The notes beneath the pieces were generated by a model. The model saw nothing but the letters and a program-made list of their open reading frames with translations. It did no database searches and was not told the DNA's origin. A DNA stretch of 7,351 nt, from positions 1-7,351 of the forward strand of contig CAZNUA010000096.1 in NCBI GenBank assembly GCA_964576115.1, read 5' to 3'. Positions 6,433-7,351 of the stretch are shown piece after piece. A program made the translations under genes and the position numbers. Every line of letters begins with the position of its first letter. Position 1 is the stretch's first letter. Source of the stretch: CAYSYY01 sp964576115 [NCBI: uncultured Gemmatimonadota bacterium]. GTDB lineage: Bacteria > Blakebacterota > Blakebacteria > Blakebacterales.

Positions 6433-7326
6433 ATGATGAGATCAACGAAGGAACGACGCCCGCTCCGCCTGTGGCTTGCCGCCGGCGGTCCCCTGGTGCT
6501 GGCCGTACTGCTCGCTGCAGTCACCGCCTGCGACCAGATCATCCTGCCCGAAGAACCGGAGGAGCCGGTCTACGACAACCCGGTCGACCCCGATTCCCCC
6601 GACTTCGTGGCCCCGCAGACGACCATCACGGATGGTCCGGCCGAAGGATCGACCATTTCGACCAACTCGGCCACCTTCACCTGGCAGGGGAACCTTTCGG
6701 GCATGCTCTTTCAGGCCCGCCTGAACGGCAGCGACTGGTCGCCCTGGTCGACGGCGGTCGGGGTCACTCTCGAGTACCTGGATGAAATCGCGTACACCTT
6801 CGAAGTGCGCAGTGCGTACAATCCCGGCGTGGGCAACACGCCGACGCTGATCGACGACAGCCCGGCCTCGCGCAGCTTCACGGTCGACGCCGTGACCGGT
6901 CCCGCTCTGCGGCTGAGCCCGACCCTGACCCTGCTGGAGCAGGACGACACATTTGACATCGACCTCATCGCCGAGGATGTCAGCGACCTGATGATGGTTG
7001 CCACCATCATCCGCTTCAATCCCAACCGGCACCAGGTGATCTCGGCCCCGACCGAGGGTTCTTTCCTGACCTCCACCGGCGGGAGTATCGCGAAATACAT
7101 CGTGTACGACAACTCCGCCGGCACGATCGAGGTGAACATGGCCACCGCCACCGGTTCGCCCCCGGGGGTGAGCGGCACAGGCACCGTGCTGACCATCCAA
7201 TTCCAGCAGATCAACAGTGAAAACGGTGCCATATGGTTCGCCACCGGCAGTTCGGTCATGCGCGATTCGAACAACAACGCCATTACACTCACCGGCACCC
7301 ACGGTGCGGTCACCATCATTCGCTAG
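6433..7326 (+). CDS. Lipoprotein with Ig/fibronectin-like and cohesin-like domains
   Basis: The function is unrecognised, but the layout is clear over 297 residues. A basic n-region and hydrophobic core (about 17-29) lead to the lipobox VTAC, with lipidated Cys33. Asp34 follows the Cys; in E. coli, Asp at this position holds lipoproteins in the inner membrane, but that rule need not apply here. An acidic linker contains DNPVDPDSPDF (48-58). Residues 60-152 look like a fibronectin or Ig-like repeat: FTWQGN, FQARLNGSDWSPWS, YTFEVRSAY, SRSFTVD. Residues 158-297 resemble a cohesin domain: LRLSPTLTLLEQDDTFDIDL, IRFNPNRHQVIS, EGSFL, a GTIEV strand, SGTGTVLTIQF, and a final HGAVTII strand. Cohesins bind dockerins in cellulosomes and in other surface assemblies. 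The start is 3 bp after the upstream stop; there is no strong Shine-Dalgarno, so translational coupling is likely. A second ATG at 6436 is equally possible. No dockerin is seen in this window. Confidence 0.88.
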   Translation: MMRSTKERRPLRLWLAAGGPLVLAVLLAAVTACDQIILPEEPEEPVYDNPVDPDSPDFVAPQTTITDGPAEGSTISTNSATFTWQGNLSGMLFQARLNGSDWSPWSTAVGVTLEYLDEIAYTFEVRSAYNPGVGNTPTLIDDSPASRSFTVDAVTGPALRLSPTLTLLEQDDTFDIDLIAEDVSDLMMVATIIRFNPNRHQVISAPTEGSFLTSTGGSIAKYIVYDNSAGTIEVNMATATGSPPGVSGTGTVLTIQFQQINSENGAIWFATGSSVMRDSNNNAITLTGTHGAVTIIR

Positions 7327-7329
7327 GTG

Positions 7330-7334
7330 AGGAG
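7330..7334 (+). promoter_or_regulatory. Shine-Dalgarno AGGAG for the gene starting at the right edge
   Basis: GTGAGGAG starts directly after the lipoprotein stop (TAG 7324-7326). AGGAG at 7330-7334 is 6 nt before ATG 7341, while the in-frame ATG at 7335 touches it directly. The spacing therefore favours 7341 as the start. Confidence 0.55.
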
Positions 7335-7340
7335 ATGAGA

Positions 7341-7351
7341 ATGACGACCCG
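7341..7351 (+). CDS. Start of a third gene in the envelope operon, cut by the window edge
   Basis: Only the codons for M-T-T-R(partial) are visible, so no product can be named. A strong ribosome binding site and a gap of about 14 bp after the previous stop suggest a real, co-transcribed gene. An alternative start at 7335 would add two residues (M-R). Confidence 0.45.

Noticed and set aside
6442-7302. Minus-strand open frames antisense to the cohesin lipoprotein (also 6711-7319)
   Set aside because: Composition-driven shadows; the plus-strand frame has a lipobox and recognisable domains.

Overview
The window looks like chromosomal DNA from a GC-rich, diderm (Gram-negative-type) bacterium. Evidence for a diderm is a lipoprotein with a classical lipobox, a signal-peptide protein with a CsgG-like domain and PEGA repeats, and sigma70-like promoter elements. 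The envelope genes resemble what I recall from poorly cultivated FCB-type or related phyla (Latescibacteria, Eisenbacteria or Gemmatimonadota-like). That placement is an impression only, because there is no rRNA or other strong marker here. No mobile element, CRISPR array or integrase is visible.

Left part (1-4530, minus strand): a housekeeping cluster read right to left, tRNA-Leu(UAG) - tig - clpP - clpX - engB. A good sigma70-like promoter (4502-4530) lies just upstream of the tRNA. I see no convincing terminator between the tRNA and tig, so the tRNA and the protein-quality-control genes are probably co-transcribed. Trigger factor handles nascent chains, ClpX unfolds and ClpP degrades tagged or misfolded substrates, and EngB is a ribosome-assembly GTPase. 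engB runs off the left edge, only a few codons from its likely end. Two points stand out. The ClpP catalytic Asp is replaced by Asn (Ser98-His123-Asn172). The best ribosome binding site of tig points to a non-canonical ATC start.

Middle (4456-4677): a 222-bp divergent intergenic region. It holds the minus-strand tRNA/tig promoter, a candidate plus-strand promoter (4591-4620) and an inverted repeat, CAGGT-N10-ACCTG, overlapping the latter's -35 region.

Right part (4678-7351, plus strand): an envelope gene pair plus the start of a third gene. The first encodes an exported 583-residue protein with a CsgG-like N-terminal domain, three PEGA or PEGA-like modules and a C-terminal membrane segment - coiled coil - membrane segment unit. 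Three bases after its stop begins a lipoprotein with a fibronectin/Ig-like module and a C-terminal cohesin-like domain. A third reading frame begins at 7341 behind a strong Shine-Dalgarno sequence. The spacing suggests one operon for a surface or envelope function, but no specific substrate can be named from this sequence.
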